NCBI GenBank assembly: GCA_024231905.1
Contig: JAAEQC010000102.1
Coordinates: 1 to 64,000, forward strand
Direction of reading: 5' to 3'
DNA from: a bacterium
Lineage (GTDB): Bacteria > Krumholzibacteriota > Krumholzibacteriia > LZORAL124-64-63
DNA: 64,000 bases
Shown: positions 17,649-26,180 of the stretch, in pieces
Numbering within the stretch: position 1 is the first letter of the stretch
How the letters are laid out: each line of letters begins with the position of its first letter
Made by a program: the position numbers and the translations under genes
The notes under the pieces: generated by a model
Database searches by the model: none
What the model was told of the DNA's origin: nothing
What the model saw: the letters and a program-made list of their open reading frames with translations, nothing else

Positions 17649-18689
17649 TTACTTGCGGCGGCGGGCCAGGACGACGATGACGGCGATGCCCAGCACGGCC
17701 GCGCCCATCACGGGCAGCCAACCGGCGCCGTCGTCGTCGGGTTCGGTCGCCGCGGGTTCGGGCGTCTCGGTGGCGAAGAGATCCTCGGAGTCTCCCGTGG
17801 CGATCTCGCCGCCCCGGAGAATAAAGCGGAAGTCGCGGCCCGGGGCCAGGGCTCGTCCCACTTTCCGTTTGATGCCGGACGCGGCGTTGGGGTCCGGCTC
17901 CAGGTCGTTGTTGTCGATCTCCAGCCATTCCGGGGTGGCCAGGACGCTCCAGGCGTCGATGGACAGGTCAGAGCCCACGGGCACCTCGACGCCCTCGCGC
18001 CAGGGCATCAGGGCCGTCACGCGGATCCGGTTGTTGCCGGGGACGACGCCCATGTCCAGATACCAGCGGCCGTTCCGGTCGATGACGGGCACGTCAATAG
18101 GGTCGGCGCCGCGGTGGTACTCGGCCTTCACCTCGCTGGCTTCGGCCGGCATTCGCAGGTAGAAGGCGCCCGGATCGCCCTTGAGGGTGGTCTGGGGGCT
18201 GGCCGCGTTGTCCAGTTGCAGCATGTACTCCAGGCTGAGGACCGACTCCTGGCGGCGGACCACCAGGTTCAGGCCGGTGATGCGCACGCCGGCCCGGTCG
18301 GTGGTCGCTTCGAAGACGTGGAGGACCTGCTCTTCTTCGGTCAACCGTTTCCCGTTGCGGCTGAAGAAATAGGGCACGCCGTCCTTCCACACCGCCAGCA
18401 CGTACTTGCCGCGCTCGCGCAGGGGCACGTCCCGGAGGACGAAGGACGAACCGTCGGGCTCGATGTCCAGCACCGGATCTTGGCGCAACAGCAAGTACGA
18501 CAGGGTGAGGCGTTCCGCATCGGTGGGCTCCCCGGTGGTGCCGTCGATGATGCTGATCGCCACGTCCTGCGGGTCGTGGTCCCTGGACTGGGCATGCGCT
18601 TTGCTGACAGAACCCGTTGTCGTGAAGGCGATTCCTGCGCCCAGGAGGGCCAGGGACACGAAGAGACGCGGGATTGGGGACAAATGCAT
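17649..18689 (-). CDS. Secreted, C-terminally anchored protein of unknown function
   Basis: 346 residues from the ATG at 18689 (GGAGG box 4 bp upstream), beginning with a signal peptide (PRLFVSLALLGAGIAFTTTGSVS...AHAQ). The middle is beta-rich, with an opening segment DVAISIIDGTTGEPTDAERLTL and a later RIRVTALMPWREGVEV, like a carboxypeptidase-regulatory or Ig-type surface domain. After an acidic Pro/Glu-rich stalk (~residues 295-315), one helix (WLPVMGAAVLGIAVIVVLA) precedes RRRK, so it is anchored in the inner membrane facing the periplasm. It precedes mqnD by 36 bp and may share its transcript. No family was recognised. Confidence 0.68.
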   Translation of the reverse strand: MHLSPIPRLFVSLALLGAGIAFTTTGSVSKAHAQSRDHDPQDVAISIIDGTTGEPTDAERLTLSYLLLRQDPVLDIEPDGSSFVLRDVPLRERGKYVLAVWKDGVPYFFSRNGKRLTEEEQVLHVFEATTDRAGVRITGLNLVVRRQESVLSLEYMLQLDNAASPQTTLKGDPGAFYLRMPAEASEVKAEYHRGADPIDVPVIDRNGRWYLDMGVVPGNNRIRVTALMPWREGVEVPVGSDLSIDAWSVLATPEWLEIDNNDLEPDPNAASGIKRKVGRALAPGRDFRFILRGGEIATGDSEDLFATETPEPAATEPDDDGAGWLPVMGAAVLGIAVIVVLARRRK

Positions 18690-18753
18690 GATTCCTCCGT
18701 CGCACGGGGGCCGTAGCTTGAGTTCGTTACGCACTTCGGGTAGATTTTCAGAG

Positions 18754-18781
18754 AGTATAGGCAACTTCCGCGCCAGATCAA
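18754..18781 (-). promoter_or_regulatory. Promoter for the secreted protein gene (and possibly mqnD)
   Basis: On the minus strand TTGATC (18781-18776) and TATACT (18759-18754) are 16 bp apart. The start point would be near 18747, leaving a leader of about 58 nt to the ATG at 18689. This is one of the few AT-rich spots nearby. Confidence 0.5.
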
Positions 18782-18799
18782 CGGTCGAGAGGATCGGGG

Positions 18800-19894
18800 A
18801 TGAAAATGCGAAGTGAAGCCCGGAGCGGGCGGTTGATGGTAAACGGCGCCTGGTGGTCGGTCTTCGTCCTGGCCCTCGTGCTCGCCGGAGCGGCGTTGGG
18901 ACAGGAAGGAGGCTGGGTGAGCTGGTCCTCCGAGAGCCACTCCCTGGAAGCGCGGGAGAGTTTCCAGTTCCGGGTAAAGTTCGAAGAGATCCCCGTGCGT
19001 TCCTGGCGGCTCGTGGTCGACGGCGGCGACGTGCGCTGCGACCTGAACGTGGTGCGGCGCCGGGGCGACGCCCTGCTCTATGCCCAGAACGACGAGTCCC
19101 ACCACGACGTGGAGATTCCCTGGGGCAAGGGGGAGGAGGTCATCGTCGTGGTGACTGCCCGGAACGATCCCGGGGCCTTCGTGGTCACCGTGTACGGTCC
19201 GCCCGAGGACCAGACCCACGGCGCCTACAGCTACGACGTGAACCGCGCCCTCGAACTCTACGCCGGCGGCCAGCGCCTGGAGGCGGAGACCGCCTGCCGC
19301 GACGCCCTGCGCAAGGATCCGGACGACGGCGTGGCCAAGGTTCTGCTGGCCGGATTCCTGCGGCACCGCCGCGACTACGACGGGGCCGCCAAACTGGTGG
19401 ACGAGGCCCTGGAGAACGAACTCAACCCCGAGATGAAAACCCTGGCCATGGACCTGCGGGCCGAGTTGCGCATCCTGCGGGCGCCCCTGCCGGAACCTCT
19501 GCGGATCGGCATCGAAGAGGCCGAGAGCCACCTGCACCACGGTCGTCCGGAGCAGACCCTGGCCATCGCCGACAAGCTGCTGGGCGGTGAGCTGGAGCTG
19601 GACGCCACCGCCAAGAGCCGCCTGCACCTGCTGCGCGGACGGGCCCTGGCCGGCGTCGACCGGAACTTCGAGGCCCTGGATGCCTACACCACGGCCATGC
19701 ACCTGAACCGGGCCCGCACCGGCGAGGCGGTCATCTACTTCTACATGGGACGCCTCTATTACGGCATGGACAACCTGGCTCAGGCCCAGGGCGCCTACAC
19801 CTTCGCCCTGCAGCACGGCCTGCCCGGCTCCCTGGCCGAGTTGGCGCGGGAGGACCTGCAGGTCATCGAGCGCCGCCTCCGCGCGGACCGCTGA
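18800..19894 (+). CDS. Secreted tetratricopeptide-repeat protein
   Basis: 364 residues. After a signal sequence (WWSVFVLALVLAGAALG, ending ~residue 35), residues ~38-135 form a beta domain. Residues ~145-360 hold about five TPR-type helix pairs (YDVNRALELYAGGQRLEAETACRDAL, AKVLLAGFLRHRRDYDGAAKLVDEAL, IYFYMGRLYYGMDNLAQAQGAYTFAL). It should act as a periplasmic scaffold. It is followed at 24 bp by the GT9 gene and may serve the same envelope-glycan operon. The ATG at 18800 follows GAGGATCGGGG; an ATG two codons later is an alternative. Confidence 0.75.
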   Translation: MKMRSEARSGRLMVNGAWWSVFVLALVLAGAALGQEGGWVSWSSESHSLEARESFQFRVKFEEIPVRSWRLVVDGGDVRCDLNVVRRRGDALLYAQNDESHHDVEIPWGKGEEVIVVVTARNDPGAFVVTVYGPPEDQTHGAYSYDVNRALELYAGGQRLEAETACRDALRKDPDDGVAKVLLAGFLRHRRDYDGAAKLVDEALENELNPEMKTLAMDLRAELRILRAPLPEPLRIGIEEAESHLHHGRPEQTLAIADKLLGGELELDATAKSRLHLLRGRALAGVDRNFEALDAYTTAMHLNRARTGEAVIYFYMGRLYYGMDNLAQAQGAYTFALQHGLPGSLAELAREDLQVIERRLRADR

Positions 19895-19918
19895 ACCGAA
19901 CGCCACGAACGGAGCGAC

Positions 19919-21013
19919 GTGAAGATCCGCAGCGATTGTTTCCACTTCCGGGGCCACGTGCCCTGCGCGCCCCACAAGGGCGAGGGCGTCCATTGTGAGG
20001 ACTGCCCGCATTATCGTCCGCGCACGGGTCGCATCCTCCTGATCAAGCTGGGCGCCGCGGGTGACGTCATCCGCACGACGCCCCTGCTGGAGCCCCTGAA
20101 GAGGGACTACCCGGACCACGTCATCACCTGGGTGACCGACTTTCCGGACCTCCTGCCGGCGGCCGTGGACGATCCGTTGCGGCTCGACACCAACGCCGTC
20201 CTCTGGCTCGAGACCACGCCCTTCGACCTGGTCATCAACCTGGACAAGGACCGCCAGGCCTGTGCCCTCGCCTCCCGCGTGGACGCCCGCCGGCGCCTGG
20301 GCTTCGAACTGGACGACGACGGCATCTGCCGTCCGGTCACCGCCGGGCTGGAACCGGCCCTGGCCGCCGCGGCCACCGCCAAGTTCGCCACCGGCCTCTT
20401 CGACGACGTGAACCAGGCCTGCACCCTGAGCTACCCCCAGGAGATCTTCGCCATCTGCGGCTACGAGTTCGCAGGGGAGGAGTACGTTCTGGACCGTCCG
20501 GCGCCGGCGCCCGCATTCGATCTGCCGGTCGGCGACGCCACCGTGGGCCTGAACACGGGCTGCGGTGGCCGCTGGACCAGCCGCCTCTGGCCTGAACGAT
20601 ACTGGGAGGATCTGGCGCGCGACCTCATGGGCGCGGGTTACGCCGTGGTGCTGCTGGGCGGTCCCGAGGAACACGAGAAGAACCAGCGCCTGGCCGCAGC
20701 CACGGGCGCCTGCTACCCGGGCCACTTCCCCCTGCGCACCTTCATCGGCCTGGTGGACCGCTGCGACCTGGTGGTCACGGCCGTCACCATGGGCATGCAC
20801 ATCGCCCTCGGCCTGGGGAAGAAGCTCGTCCTGTTCAACAACATCTTCAATCCCCACGAATTCGAACTGTACGGTCGCGGCCAGGTCCTGGCGCCCACCC
20901 AGGCGTGCACCTGCTTCTTCTCCCCCCGTTGCCGGAACGAGAGCTTCTGCCTGGAGACCCTTCTGCCGGCCGCCGCCCGCCGGGCTGTGGACGAATTGCT
21001 GGAGCGGTCGTGA
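19919..21013 (+). CDS. GT9 (heptosyltransferase-like) glycosyltransferase with N-terminal Cys motif
   Basis: 364 residues starting at GTG (19919, GGAG box). From ~residue 38 it follows the ADP-heptose:LPS transferase fold: RILLIKLGAAGDVIRTTPLL, ITWVTDFPDLLP, LVINLDKD, then GCGGRWTSRLWPERYW, VVLLGGPEEHEKN and the TAVTMGMHIALGLGKKLVLFNN sugar-nucleotide loop. It probably adds a sugar to lipopolysaccharide core or a related glycan. Unusual is the first ~35 residues, with four conserved-looking Cys in CFHFRGHVPCAPHKG and CEDCPHY; these could bind zinc or an Fe-S cluster. The next gene overlaps by 4 bp (GTGA). Confidence 0.82.
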   Translation: MKIRSDCFHFRGHVPCAPHKGEGVHCEDCPHYRPRTGRILLIKLGAAGDVIRTTPLLEPLKRDYPDHVITWVTDFPDLLPAAVDDPLRLDTNAVLWLETTPFDLVINLDKDRQACALASRVDARRRLGFELDDDGICRPVTAGLEPALAAAATAKFATGLFDDVNQACTLSYPQEIFAICGYEFAGEEYVLDRPAPAPAFDLPVGDATVGLNTGCGGRWTSRLWPERYWEDLARDLMGAGYAVVLLGGPEEHEKNQRLAAATGACYPGHFPLRTFIGLVDRCDLVVTAVTMGMHIALGLGKKLVLFNNIFNPHEFELYGRGQVLAPTQACTCFFSPRCRNESFCLETLLPAAARRAVDELLERS

Positions 21014-22170
21014 AGCTGGCCTTCCTGGGGCCGGCGCCCCCCTTCCGCGGGGGCATCGTCACCTATCTGGGCATGCTCGGCCGAAAGCTCCTGGACCGGG
21101 GGCACGATCTCCACTGGGCCTCCTTCCGCAAGCAGTATCCGCGGTTCCTCTTTCCGGGCACGGAACAGGAGGGAGAGTCGGCGGCCTGGCTCCACCTGCC
21201 CAACGTGCAGAACTTCGTGCCCTGGTCGCCCTGGAGCTGGTGGCGCACCTACCGCGATCTGGCCGACGCGGCGCCCAGTGCGGTGGTCATCAAGTACTGG
21301 ATCCCCTTCTTCGCCCCGGGTTACTGGGCGGTGACCTGGTTACTGCGCACCCGCACCTCCGTGCGCGTGGTGTACCTGCTGGACAACGTCATCCCCCACG
21401 AGAAGTACCCCCTCGGTTTGTTCCTCACCCGCCGGGCCCTGGCCCAGGGCCACGGCTACATCGCCCAGTCGGACCAGGTGCGCGAGGATCTCTACAAGGT
21501 GCTGCCGGACACGGATCCGCAGGCCGTCGTCACCGCCCCCCACCCGGTGTACGACTTCGGCGAGCCGGGGCGTCCGCGCAAGACCAGGGCCGAGGCCCGG
21601 GCCGCCCTGGACCTGCCCGCCGAGGCGCGTCTGGCGCTCTTTTTCGGCTTCATCAAGCCCTATAAGGGTGTTGTGTATCTTGTTGATGCGGCTGGAGTTC
21701 TGAAATCGGAGTTCGGCGAGGATCTGCGCGTCCTCATTGTGGGCGACATCTACGGGGAGAAGCAGCCCTACCTGGACCGGATCGCCGCGTCCGGGGGCGA
21801 AGACATCATCGATCTGGTGGACGGCTTCGTACCCGACGCCGTGGTGGAGGACTACTTCCTGGCCGCAGATCTGGCCGTCCTGCCCTACGTGTCGGCCACC
21901 CAGAGCGGCATCGTCCAGATCGCCTACAACTACGACCTGCCCGTGGTCACCACCGATGTGGGCGGATTGCCCGAGGTGGTGCGCGATGGGGAAACCGGCT
22001 TCATCGTCCCTCCCGAGAACGGTGAAGCCCTGGCTGCCGCCGTCACCCGCTTCTTCCGGGAAGACCGTGCCGCCGCCTTCACCGCCGCCGTGGCCCAGGA
22101 GAAGTTGAAGTACTCCTGGGACCGCATGGCCGAAGCTGTGGAGACCCTGGCGTCGGGATCGACCCCGTGA
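21010..22170 (+). CDS. GT4-family glycosyltransferase
   Basis: 386 residues from the GTG at 21010, which overlaps the previous stop. N-terminal fold: KLAFLGPAPPFRGGIVTYLGML. The C-terminal GT-B half has ARLALFFGFIKPYKGVVYLVDA, LIVGDIYGEKQPYLDRI and the nucleotide-sugar site SGIVQIAYNYDLPVVTTDVGGLPEV with the usual Glu near GETGFIVPP. It is cytoplasmic or membrane-associated and uses an activated sugar donor. It probably acts with the GT9 enzyme on the same envelope polysaccharide. Donor and acceptor are unknown. Confidence 0.85.
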   Translation: MKLAFLGPAPPFRGGIVTYLGMLGRKLLDRGHDLHWASFRKQYPRFLFPGTEQEGESAAWLHLPNVQNFVPWSPWSWWRTYRDLADAAPSAVVIKYWIPFFAPGYWAVTWLLRTRTSVRVVYLLDNVIPHEKYPLGLFLTRRALAQGHGYIAQSDQVREDLYKVLPDTDPQAVVTAPHPVYDFGEPGRPRKTRAEARAALDLPAEARLALFFGFIKPYKGVVYLVDAAGVLKSEFGEDLRVLIVGDIYGEKQPYLDRIAASGGEDIIDLVDGFVPDAVVEDYFLAADLAVLPYVSATQSGIVQIAYNYDLPVVTTDVGGLPEVVRDGETGFIVPPENGEALAAAVTRFFREDRAAAFTAAVAQEKLKYSWDRMAEAVETLASGSTP

Positions 22171-22469
22171 GGTCCGCCCGCACTCCGGCCGAACTGCTGC
22201 GCCGCCTGGACGCGGGGGAGATCGTGCCCCTGACCGCCGCGCGCTGGGAGGCCTGGGCCGAAGCCTTCGACGTGGTCCTGGAGGAACCCACCGCCCTGGC
22301 GGGCGCGATCCTGGGGGTGCGCTGGCAACGAAACGGCGCCGCGCACTGGGGCCTGGTGGAGGAGCCCGAGACGGGCCGCCGTGTGGTGCGGCCCCTGGCC
22401 GACGAAGCGGCCGTGCGCGCCCTGGTGGCCGAGCGGCTGGCTGCCTACGAACGCATGTGGGACGGCTGA
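22167..22469 (+). CDS. Small conserved-looking protein of unknown function
   Basis: 100 residues from the GTG at 22167, again overlapping the preceding stop by 4 bp, which supports genuine coupling. It is soluble and has a helical start (TPAELLRRLDAGEIVPLTAAR), a Trp-rich middle (RWEAWAEAFDVVLEEP, GVRWQRNGAAHWGLVEEP) and a helical C-terminus (EAAVRALVAERLAAYERMW). No domain was recognised. Its position between two glycosyltransferases and the muramidase gene suggests an envelope-related job, without proof. Confidence 0.6.
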   Translation: MRSARTPAELLRRLDAGEIVPLTAARWEAWAEAFDVVLEEPTALAGAILGVRWQRNGAAHWGLVEEPETGRRVVRPLADEAAVRALVAERLAAYERMWDG

Positions 22470-22509
22470 TGCGCCTCGAAGGTGGAATACTACCGCTGAC
22501 CGGAGGTCG

Positions 22510-23691
22510 GTGATCTTGCAGACGGTGATGACAGGACTCGACGTGATGGTCGACCGGGGTTTCGCGCCCCTGGCCGGACGGCGCCTGGGTCTGCTCGCCC
22601 ACCCGGCCAGCCGGGACGCGCGGCTCCGGCGGGCCTGGCGCCTCATGCACCAGGCGCCGGATGCGGATCTGCGCTGCCTCTTCGGTCCCCAGCACGGATT
22701 CCGCGGCGACACCCAGGACAACATGATCGAGTTCGCGCCCCACGAGGACGCCACCACGGGCCTGCCCGTCCACTCCCTGTACGGCGACCACCGCCAGCCC
22801 ACTGCGGAGATGCTCGCCGATATCGACACCCTCGTGGTCGACCTGCAGGACGTGGGCGCCCGCTACTACACTTTCGTCTGGACCCTGGATCTGTGCCTGG
22901 AGGCCTGCGCCCGCGAGGGCAAGTCCGTCGTGGTCCTGGACCGGCCCAATCCCTTGGGTGGTGCGGCGACCGAGGGAACAGTCCTGGACACGGAGTACGT
23001 GTCCTTCGTGGGGCGCGCGAGCATTCCCATGCGGCACGGGCTGACCATGGGCGAGCTGGCGCTTTTTTTGCGGGCCTGGCGCGGCCTGGACGTGGATCTG
23101 GACGTGGTGTGGATGGACGGCTGGCGCCGGGACCAGGACTTCGACGCCACGGGCCTGCCCTGGGTCCTGCCGTCGCCCAACATGCCGACGGTGGACACGG
23201 CCTTCGTCTATCCGGGCGGTTGTCTGCTGGAGGGCACGAACCTGTCCGAGGGGCGCGGCACCACGCGGCCCTTCGAGATCTTCGGCGCGCCCTGGATCGA
23301 CGGCGACCGGCTGGCCGCGCGCCTGCGCGGCTGGAACCTGCCGGGAGTGCGGTGGCGTCCCCTGGAATTCGAGCCCACCTTCCACAAATTCGCCGGCCAA
23401 CTGTGCGGCGGCGTGCAGGCTCACGTTACCGACCGGCGCACCTTCGAGTCGGTGACGTCATACACGGCAGCCATCGCAGCCATCAGAGAGCAGTGTCCGG
23501 CCGAATTCGCCTGGCGTGAGCCGCCCTACGAATACGAGACCGAGAAACGGCCCATCGACATTCTCGCCGGCGGCGCCGCCTGGCGCGAGCAGGTGGAGGC
23601 CGGCTTCTCGCCCTGGAGGATGAAGGCCGGGTGGGAGGAGCAACTGGCGGTCTTCGCCGAACACGTGGAAGAGTTCAAGCACTATGGGTAG
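22510..23691 (+). CDS. NamZ-like exo-beta-N-acetylmuramidase (DUF1343 family)
   Basis: 393 residues. Possible starts are GTG 22510, TTG 22516 and ATG 22528; GGAGG at 22502-22506 fits the first two. Characteristic DUF1343 segments: LGLLAHPASRD, CLFGPQHGFRGDTQDN, TGLPVHSLYGDH, VVDLQDVGARYYTFVWTL, DRPNPLGG, GLTMGELALF, LPSPNMPTVDTAFVYPG and EGTNLSEGRGTTRPFE. Bacillus NamZ of this family releases N-acetylmuramic acid from muropeptide glycans. No signal peptide was found, so it may act on imported material or be exported another way. The stop overlaps the MurU-AmgK fusion by 8 bp. Confidence 0.82.
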   Translation: MILQTVMTGLDVMVDRGFAPLAGRRLGLLAHPASRDARLRRAWRLMHQAPDADLRCLFGPQHGFRGDTQDNMIEFAPHEDATTGLPVHSLYGDHRQPTAEMLADIDTLVVDLQDVGARYYTFVWTLDLCLEACAREGKSVVVLDRPNPLGGAATEGTVLDTEYVSFVGRASIPMRHGLTMGELALFLRAWRGLDVDLDVVWMDGWRRDQDFDATGLPWVLPSPNMPTVDTAFVYPGGCLLEGTNLSEGRGTTRPFEIFGAPWIDGDRLAARLRGWNLPGVRWRPLEFEPTFHKFAGQLCGGVQAHVTDRRTFESVTSYTAAIAAIREQCPAEFAWREPPYEYETEKRPIDILAGGAAWREQVEAGFSPWRMKAGWEEQLAVFAEHVEEFKHYG

Positions 23692-25333
23692 CGCCTGCCG
23701 CGGCATGATCCTCGCCGCGGGTCACGGCACCCGCCTGGCGCCCGTCACCGATCACCTGCCCAAACCCCTGCTCCCGGTGCCGGGCGGCACGGTCCTCGAC
23801 CGCGCCGTGGACGCGCTGGTGGCCGCAGGCGTGGAGGAGATCGCGGTCAACACCCACCACCTGGGCCATCGAGTGGCGTCGCACTTGGCGACGCGCGCGG
23901 ACGCGGACCGCTTCACCGTCTGCCCGGAAGCGGAGATCCTCGGCACGGGCGGGGCGCTGGAAGGGGCGCGGGAATTCCTGGCCGACGCCGATTGTTTCCT
24001 CCTGCACAACGGCGACGTGCTGAGCGAAGTGGACCTGGCCGAGTTGCTGGCGGCGCACCGGCGCACGGACGCCCTGGCCACCCTCGTGCTCGTGGACTGG
24101 CCCGACGTGAATTCGGTGGTGATGGATGCCGGAGGGGCGGTCCTCAGCCTGGCCGGCCGGCCCGCCGCTTCGGGAGACGGCCGCAAGCTCACCTACGCGG
24201 GCGTCGGCGTCTTCGACCGGGCCCTGCTGGACGACATCGGCCCCGGCTTCTCCTCCCTGATCGATCCGCTGGTTCGGGCCCTGGTCGCCCGCCCCGGCAG
24301 CGTGCGCGCCCACGTGCCCGCGCGTCCCGGCTGGTCGGACCTGGGCACCCTGGCGCGCTGGCTGGACGCCTGCCCTGTGGACCGGGAATTGGCTGCCGGT
24401 CCCTGCCGTCTCACCCCCCTGCTGGGTCACGGTTCGGACCGGCATTTCTGGCGCCTGCGGATCGACGACTGGTCGGCCGTGGCCATGCGCAGCCCCGCCG
24501 ACGATGCCGAGTTCGAGCGGGCCGTGGCCGTGTCCGGTTTCCTGCACGACGCGGACCTGGGCGGGGCCGAGATCCTGGCCGTGGACGAACCGCACCGCAC
24601 GCTCCTCATGGAGGACGTAGGCGAGACTCGCCTGGTGGATCTGGTGCGCACGGAGGGCGCCGGCAGTCCCGCGGCGGCGTCCGCGTACCGCGCGGTGATC
24701 GACCACCTGCTGCGCCTGCAGGACGCGGCGCCCCGGGCCGAGGAAGACTGCCCCCCGGCCGTGGACCGCACCCTGGACCGGGAGCAACTGGCCTGGGAGA
24801 CGGGCTACTTCGCCGGCAACTTCCTGGCCCAGTTGTGTGGCTCCTCCCGCGAGGACGAACTGGCCGGGGAGTTCGCCGTCCTCAACGAGGCGGTGGCCGC
24901 CCAGCCCCTGGTCCTTCTGCACCGGGATTTCCAGTCCGAGAACATTCTCTCCACCGGCGGCCGGGTATGCCTGGTGGATGTCCAGGGCATGCGCCTGGGC
25001 CCGCTGGGCTACGACGCGGCCTCGGTGCTGTGGGACCCCTACGTGGACTTGCCCTCCGGTCTGCGCCACGAACTGGTGGACCGCTTCGCCCGGGGCGCCG
25101 CGCCGCGCCACGGCCTGGCGCCGGCGACGGTGACGGACATGGTCCACACGGCGGCTCTGCAGCGGCTCATGCAAGCTTTGGGCGCCTTTGCTTATCTGGG
25201 CGTGGTGAAGGAGCGCCGCGGCTTCCTGGCCCACCGGGCCCGGGGGGTCGAGCACCTGCGCAGGGCCCTGGACCGATCGCCGCTGAAGCTGCCGCGTCTG
25301 CGGGCCGTGCTCGGGAAGCTGCCGCCCCTTTAG
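23684..25333 (+). CDS. Fused nucleotidyltransferase-sugar kinase (MurU-AmgK-like)
   Basis: 549 residues. Residues 1-~235 are a sugar-1-phosphate nucleotidyltransferase: AAGHGTRLAPVTDHLPKPL, ILGTGGALEGA, LLHNGDVLSEVD. Residues ~245-549 form an aminoglycoside-phosphotransferase-like kinase: RHFWRLRIDDWSAVAMR (Lys-site strand), LMEDVG hinge, catalytic LLHRDFQSENIL, metal-binding VDVQGMRLGPLGYDAASVLWDPY. The two halves correspond to MurU and AmgK of Pseudomonas, which convert MurNAc to MurNAc-1-phosphate and then UDP-MurNAc, skipping de novo synthesis. Gene order and overlap with the NamZ-like gene support this substrate. A mannose- or heptose-type activator is the main alternative. Confidence 0.78.
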   Translation: MGSACRGMILAAGHGTRLAPVTDHLPKPLLPVPGGTVLDRAVDALVAAGVEEIAVNTHHLGHRVASHLATRADADRFTVCPEAEILGTGGALEGAREFLADADCFLLHNGDVLSEVDLAELLAAHRRTDALATLVLVDWPDVNSVVMDAGGAVLSLAGRPAASGDGRKLTYAGVGVFDRALLDDIGPGFSSLIDPLVRALVARPGSVRAHVPARPGWSDLGTLARWLDACPVDRELAAGPCRLTPLLGHGSDRHFWRLRIDDWSAVAMRSPADDAEFERAVAVSGFLHDADLGGAEILAVDEPHRTLLMEDVGETRLVDLVRTEGAGSPAAASAYRAVIDHLLRLQDAAPRAEEDCPPAVDRTLDREQLAWETGYFAGNFLAQLCGSSREDELAGEFAVLNEAVAAQPLVLLHRDFQSENILSTGGRVCLVDVQGMRLGPLGYDAASVLWDPYVDLPSGLRHELVDRFARGAAPRHGLAPATVTDMVHTAALQRLMQALGAFAYLGVVKERRGFLAHRARGVEHLRRALDRSPLKLPRLRAVLGKLPPL

Positions 25334-25338
25334 GGCTC

Positions 25339-25367
25339 TGGCCACCGGAGCCCGACGTCTCTATACT
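25339..25367 (+). promoter_or_regulatory. Promoter giving a possibly leaderless transcript
   Basis: TGGCCA (25339-25344) and TATACT (25362-25367) are 17 bp apart. The expected start point falls on or next to the ATG at 25374, and no purine-rich ribosome site precedes that ATG. The transcript may begin at the start codon. Confidence 0.48.
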
Positions 25368-25373
25368 GCCCGG

Positions 25374-26180
25374 ATGCGATTCTTTCCCGCCCTGATCATC
25401 ATTCTGCTGCTGACCGCCTGCGGCCACAACGACGCGCGCCGCGCCGCGGGCCCGCCGGTCCTCATGGCCGCCCGAGTGCTGCCCGCGGCGACCGACGGCA
25501 CCGTGCGCGTGTGCTGGTACTTCGACCTGGCCGCCGACTGGCACCTCTACTGGCCCGGTCTCAATGACAGCGGTTTTCCGCCTTCGTTGAAGCTGGACCT
25601 GCCCGAGGGCTGGTCCGCCCGGCCGCTACGGTGGCCCGTGCCCGTGCGCCACGAACTGCCGGGCGGCCTGCTGGACCACGTCTACGACCAGCCCCTGGTT
25701 GTGCTGGAGCAGGATCTGGTCCCGCCGGATCCGGTGGCGGCGGCGGGGGCGGATATCGGCGCCCGTTGGCGCTGGCTGGCCTGCCGGGAAGAGTGCGTTC
25801 CGGGGGACACGACTCTGGTGGTGACCGTGCCCTACCGCCTGGAGGCGGCCGCGAAGGTGCTGCCGGGCGCGGAGCCGGTCTATCCGGCGCCGCTGCCCGC
25901 CGGGAGTTTCACCGCGGACTGGACGGGCGCCGACCTGGAGATCCGTGCGCCGGGTGCGCGGCGCCTGCGTTTCTTCCCCTACGAGGATTGTGGACGGTTG
26001 GCGGACCTGCTGGCCGACGGCCAGGCGCAGGGCGACCTGCTGCGCCTGCGCTGCGTCCCAGATGGGGACACCCTCGGGCCCGTGCGGGGCCTACTCCAGG
26101 TCGAGACCGACGACGACGTTCTGACGGGCCCCGTGGAGGTCCCCATCACGACCCATATTCCTGATAGAGGTACCTCATGA
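25374..26180 (+). CDS. Lipoprotein with DsbD N-terminal (alpha) domain
   Basis: 268 residues. A lipoprotein signal (LIIILLLTAC, Cys ~residue 16) targets it to a membrane facing the periplasm. The body resembles the DsbD alpha domain: VCWYFDLAADWHLYWPGLNDSGFPPSLKLDLP and the redox pair C-x4-C in ACREECVPGDT. In DsbD this domain passes electrons from the membrane core to periplasmic thiol proteins. Here it stands alone, without the membrane or thioredoxin domains. Its stop overlaps the next ATG (ATGA), so partnership with the redoxin is likely. Confidence 0.75.
   Translation: MRFFPALIIILLLTACGHNDARRAAGPPVLMAARVLPAATDGTVRVCWYFDLAADWHLYWPGLNDSGFPPSLKLDLPEGWSARPLRWPVPVRHELPGGLLDHVYDQPLVVLEQDLVPPDPVAAAGADIGARWRWLACREECVPGDTTLVVTVPYRLEAAAKVLPGAEPVYPAPLPAGSFTADWTGADLEIRAPGARRLRFFPYEDCGRLADLLADGQAQGDLLRLRCVPDGDTLGPVRGLLQVETDDDVLTGPVEVPITTHIPDRGTS

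Noticed and set aside
18341..20857. Long minus-strand frame (over 800 codons) across the TPR and GT9 genes
   Set aside because: Composition is a mirror of the sense genes and no motif was recognised.
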